Positions 63,399 to 64,000 of a stretch of 64,000 nucleotides of DNA are shown here, piece after piece. A program made the position numbers and the translations under genes. This DNA comes from Epilithonimonas vandammei (GTDB lineage Bacteria; Bacteroidota; Bacteroidia; Flavobacteriales; Weeksellaceae). The notes under the pieces are model-generated. The model made no database searches and was not told the origin of the DNA. It saw only the letters and a list, made by a program, of their open reading frames with translations. The stretch is from NCBI RefSeq assembly GCF_003860525.1, contig NZ_CP034161.1:1116001-1180000 (forward strand), read 5' to 3'. The number at the start of each line of letters is the position of its first letter. Position 1 is the first letter of the stretch.

Positions 63399-63878
63399 AT
63401 GGAAAAAGAAAATATTGTAGAAAGGCTCGTGAGATATGAGTTTGATAAAACAAACTTATACACTGGTTTTAAATCAGTTGCAGAAGCAAGACATTTTGCA
63501 GAAGAAAGAAACGGAAGATTACTGGAAGTAGGTTTTTTGGACGGCAATGATAATCCCGTAGAAGACAGTTCGCAGAATTTGATAGCAGCAAACAAATATT
63601 ATAAGGCCTTTGCCGGACCGGATTACAAGATATTGCATTCATCGGATGAAGGATTTCAGGAAGTTGCAGATAAGCTAAAAGAACGACAAAATGAAGTTAC
63701 TGAGAAAAGTCCAGATGAAAAATATTTTTCCGATTCGGATCCGCTGATCAAAGAAGATGCTGTTATTGTTTTATACAAAGAAGAAGTACAGAACGTAACG
63801 TCTCGCGAAAGGTCTAAATACTTGATGCATACCAAAGTTTATGAAGTTGCAGTAGAAGTACCTAAGTCAGATGAATAA
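63399..63878 (+). CDS. Acidic protein of unknown function
   Basis: 159 residues, rich in Glu and Lys, no signal peptide or membrane segment. It contains FKSVAEARHFAEERNGRLLE near residue 24 and an acidic middle part (about 90-125). No domain recognised. Its start follows the preceding gene by 13 bp. Confidence 0.5.
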   Translation: MEKENIVERLVRYEFDKTNLYTGFKSVAEARHFAEERNGRLLEVGFLDGNDNPVEDSSQNLIAANKYYKAFAGPDYKILHSSDEGFQEVADKLKERQNEVTEKSPDEKYFSDSDPLIKEDAVIVLYKEEVQNVTSRERSKYLMHTKVYEVAVEVPKSDE

Positions 63879-63927
63879 TATCGTTAGAAAAAAAACTTTA
63901 ATATTTTAGAGGAAATTTTTGAATGTG

Positions 63928-64000
63928 ATGTATGAGGATACAAAAGCTAAAATCATTTCCAATTTGTATGATAAAATTATAAGCGGAAATCATCCACTAG
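63928..64000 (+). CDS. Unidentified gene, cut off by window edge
   Basis: An open frame from ATG 63928, preceded by GAGGAAA as a plausible ribosome site, runs off the end. The 24 visible residues (KAKIISNLYDKIISGN) do not allow identification. Confidence 0.35.
   Translation, partial: MYEDTKAKIISNLYDKIISGNHPL

Overview
The window looks like chromosomal DNA from a member of the Bacteroidota, most probably Flavobacteriia near Chryseobacterium (family Weeksellaceae). The evidence is low GC, GLPGLI-family and DUF5522 proteins, a TonB receptor with a C-terminal beta-barrel, ~800-residue two-module FtsX permeases, FabV, and repeated promoter -7 boxes of the Bacteroidota form TAnnTTTG. No rRNA, tRNA, CRISPR array or prophage was seen. 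Genus is an inference; no database was searched.

Layout. 1-8.6 kb: Fur-family gene (cut by the window edge), Kup potassium transporter, two small Bacteroidota proteins, a DUF4136 lipoprotein, an ATP-cone/nuclease fusion, and an operon of a DUF4143 ATPase, an NtrC-like response regulator and a sensor kinase. 8.9-18.1 kb: a six-gene tripartite efflux operon (adaptor, ATPase, two large permeases, GLPGLI protein, TolC), with a convincing sigma-54 promoter and two NtrC-type sites upstream. 18.6-25.2 kb: topB, fabV, an intact IS1182-like element, plsC-like and Nudix genes. 25.5-32.6 kb: a second MacAB-TolC-like system containing an embedded alpha/beta hydrolase. 32.7-34.1 kb: an intact IS5-like element. 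34.3-42.2 kb: TonB receptor, mltG, dapF, an ECF sigma factor, lipA, amtB. 42.2-49.0 kb: methyltransferase, HMG-CoA-synthase-like gene, then an AraC regulator divergent from aldehyde and alcohol dehydrogenase genes and DUF779. 49.0-55.6 kb: dicarboxylate symporter, cinA, and a four-gene minus-strand operon (secreted hydrolase, aldo/keto reductase, MFS, secreted dienelactone-hydrolase-like protein). 55.7-64 kb: a transglutaminase-like protein, DUF6157, a lipoprotein, an SSS symporter, YceI, MFS, HtrA/DegQ protease and three genes without recognised function.

How it works together. The clearest system is the sigma-54 circuit: the kinase (4636-5952) and activator (6100-7461) are divergent from an efflux operon that carries a TGGCAC-N5-TTG promoter at 8857-8871 and paired 16-bp sites exactly 21 bp apart. 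A second inferred circuit is the AraC protein acting on two 10-bp direct repeats, also 21 bp apart, ahead of the aldehyde dehydrogenase. The window is also rich in short palindromic repeats of several families; two copies of one REP-like family are translated in frame inside genes as the peptide LREPQ.
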